Source: Apus apus
Lineage: Eukaryota > Chordata > Aves > Apodiformes > Apodidae
NCBI RefSeq assembly: GCF_020740795.1
Contig: NC_067295.1
Span: forward strand, 3,658,501-3,722,500
DNA: 64,000 nt
Reading direction: 5' to 3'
Position 1 is the first letter of the stretch, and each line of letters opens with the position of its first letter. This document shows positions 62,421 to 64,000 of the stretch, in pieces. A program made the translations under genes and the position numbers. Below the pieces are notes generated by a model that was not told the origin of the DNA, did no database searches, and worked only from the letters and a program-made list of their open reading frames with translations.

Positions 62421-64000
62421 CCCTCCCGTGCCCAGACCCCTGCACCTCTCTGCCCCTCCCTGGCTGAAGGCTGGACTGCAGGACAGGAGAGGAGAAGGGT
62501 GAAAGATACCACAGCCCCTCACCATCTTGGAGCCATCCCAGCACCTTGTGCCAGGCACCAGAGTGGCTGGAGCATCTGGACTTTGGGAAATCCAAATTCC
62601 CCCAGCAAAGCCAAAACCAAAACACGTGTCCCAGCCCCCCCTCCCCCCCAATACAAGGGGGTATTTCCAGGCCATTTCTCAGGGTGTAGGTGAGGGGTGT
62701 TGCTGTGCAGGCACAAGGCCACACTCCAGTGGCACACATGACAGAGCTGTCCCCAAGATGGGAAGGGACCAGAGCCTGGGTACAGTGTGTGTGTGGGCGG
62801 GGGGCGGGGGGGGGGCTGTCCACTGCTCGGTGGGGACGGGGAGGGATAGTTTTCATGGCTATAAGGCAGACACTAACACAGAGGAGTGTGGCTGAGGTGG
62901 CAGATTTGAAGCCCCTCAGCTGCACGGGGCTTGTGGGGGGAGTCAAACGGGGGAAACGAGCTGTTTGCTGGGGAAATGTGCAGGAACAGAAAACCGGAGA
63001 AAGAGGCATGGGAGGGACACGGGAGGGCTTTAGGGAGGATCAGGGAACTGCACCACCTGCCCTGGCTGAAGCAGGACAAGGGAAGGGCTGGAGTGTGGGT
63101 GCACATAGGAGGGTGCAATGGGGGGGCACTCAGGGCTGGCTGGCACAAGGGTTTTCCCCAGGCTCATCCCCCCAGGGCAGGACCTCATCCATCCTCCTCT
63201 GCCCCAGGCCCTCCAGGCTCCACTGGTTCTGCACTGGCTGTACCGGTTAGAGCCACTGCTCCACCTCCAGGCTGCACCACAGCCACCCACCCCTGCCCGG
63301 GGGTCACTGGCACAACTGCCCCAGGGCAAACCTGCCAGCTCTGGATGGGGTTTGTTCTCCTGGGATGCCTGGGCCAGACCTGTTCTGTGCTTGTCCTTGC
63401 CACACAGCCCTGCAAATCCAGACAGACAGACAGTTTGCAACCAGAACCAGCACCACATCCACTCAGCTGGGTCAGAAGCCAATCCTCCCCCCCCCTCCTC
63501 GAGCTCCAGCGAAGCAGATCCATGTTTGTCTGGCAAAATTCTAGTGCTCTTCTTGCTAAAAGCACTTGGGCATGAGGACCTAGCTGCGAGGCCGAGCATC
63601 TGCCCGGGCCCACAGCTGCTGGGATCTGCCTTCTCCTGCCTCAGCAGGCAGATGGTGGTGAGGCTGAGAAAGAAACAGCTCTTCTGCTCAGAAGAAGAAG
63701 GGGAAAAAAAGGCAATTATGCAGGGAAAAAAAGAAAAGAACCCACCCTGTTTTCTCCCCAGCACCCAGCAGCACGGCTGGCACTGCCTGGCTCAGCGGGC
63801 ACCCGCCCTGCCTGCACTGCCTGGGGGGGACAGGAGAGCCCCTAAAGCTGGCTGAGATGTCCTCACATGTCACTGCAGTGACAAAGAGTGACGAGTGCCC
63901 CCCGGCTTGGGATGCAGCAGCCAAACCCCATTTCCGTGCGCATCCATCCGTGCGCGCTGAGCGCGCCGGGGCAGTGAGGAAGGCACCGGGTTTCCCTCTC
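62421..64000. other. Upstream flank of FSCN1
   Basis: No gene was found. The flank contains a G-rich run at about 62795-62815 and long chance open frames on both strands. The stretch at about 63520-63720 is less GC-rich and could be a distal regulatory element. Whether another gene begins beyond 64000 cannot be seen. Confidence 0.6.

Noticed and set aside
63030..63855. Overlapping 244- and 245-codon open frames on opposite strands
   Set aside because: Both strands are open over the same GC-rich bases, with no family similarity. This is chance openness.
1..64000. CRISPR arrays, operons, tRNA, rRNA, viral genes or other accessory systems
   Set aside because: No regularly spaced identical repeats, cloverleaf genes or intact retroviral or phage-like proteins were seen. 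The context is a vertebrate chromosome.

Overview
The window is vertebrate nuclear DNA, almost certainly from a bird. The evidence is GT-AG split genes, very sparse repeats that are all short, 5'-truncated CR1 (chicken repeat 1) LINE fragments, no Alu, B1 or L1, and compact introns. Two protein-coding genes are supported. They lie tail to tail: the 3' part of RNF216 (TRIAD3, an RBR-type E3 ubiquitin ligase) on the + strand and the whole of FSCN1 (fascin, an actin-bundling protein) on the - strand. The same convergent RNF216/FSCN1 arrangement is known from human 7p22, so this is a conserved vertebrate synteny block.

Layout. Bases 1-34108 are most simply one large RNF216 intron. I found no exon there, and the exon before the first visible one must lie upstream of the window unless I missed it. 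The intron holds four CR1 fragments, simple repeats, two CpG-dense patches (about 4042-4440 and 28951-29060), a perfect hairpin at 15018-15048 and several AT-rich blocks that look like regulatory DNA. RNF216 exons follow at 34109-34206 (end of the IBR domain), 36671-36893 (catalytic RING2), 45058-45127 (acidic/basic helix after RING2) and 45345-45664 (proline-rich tail and stop). A 3' UTR of about 3.2 kb runs to a poly(A) signal at 48878.

A gap of about 1.4 kb separates the two 3' ends. FSCN1 then runs leftward from a TATA-containing promoter near 61580. It has five coding exons (823, 157, 122, 168 and 203 nt) encoding a 490-residue protein of four beta-trefoils. Its 3' UTR is about 2.2 kb and carries a miR-145 seed match. 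Intron 1 (6.6 kb) is GC-rich, with a 28-G run and G-rich degenerate repeats. Upstream of the promoter is a degenerate tandem array (about 61740-62420) built on a TTGCA-plus-C-run motif.

Base composition changes from AT-rich and CpG-poor in the first 44 kb to GC-rich and CpG-rich on the FSCN1 side. The two genes have separate known jobs (ubiquitin ligation, and parallel bundling of F-actin in filopodia). Nothing here indicates a shared pathway; they are neighbours by synteny. I found no operon, CRISPR array, prophage, toxin or other non-vertebrate system. The less ordinary items are non-coding: the upstream tandem array, the CpG patch with a perfect CArG box, the hairpin and the poly-G tract.
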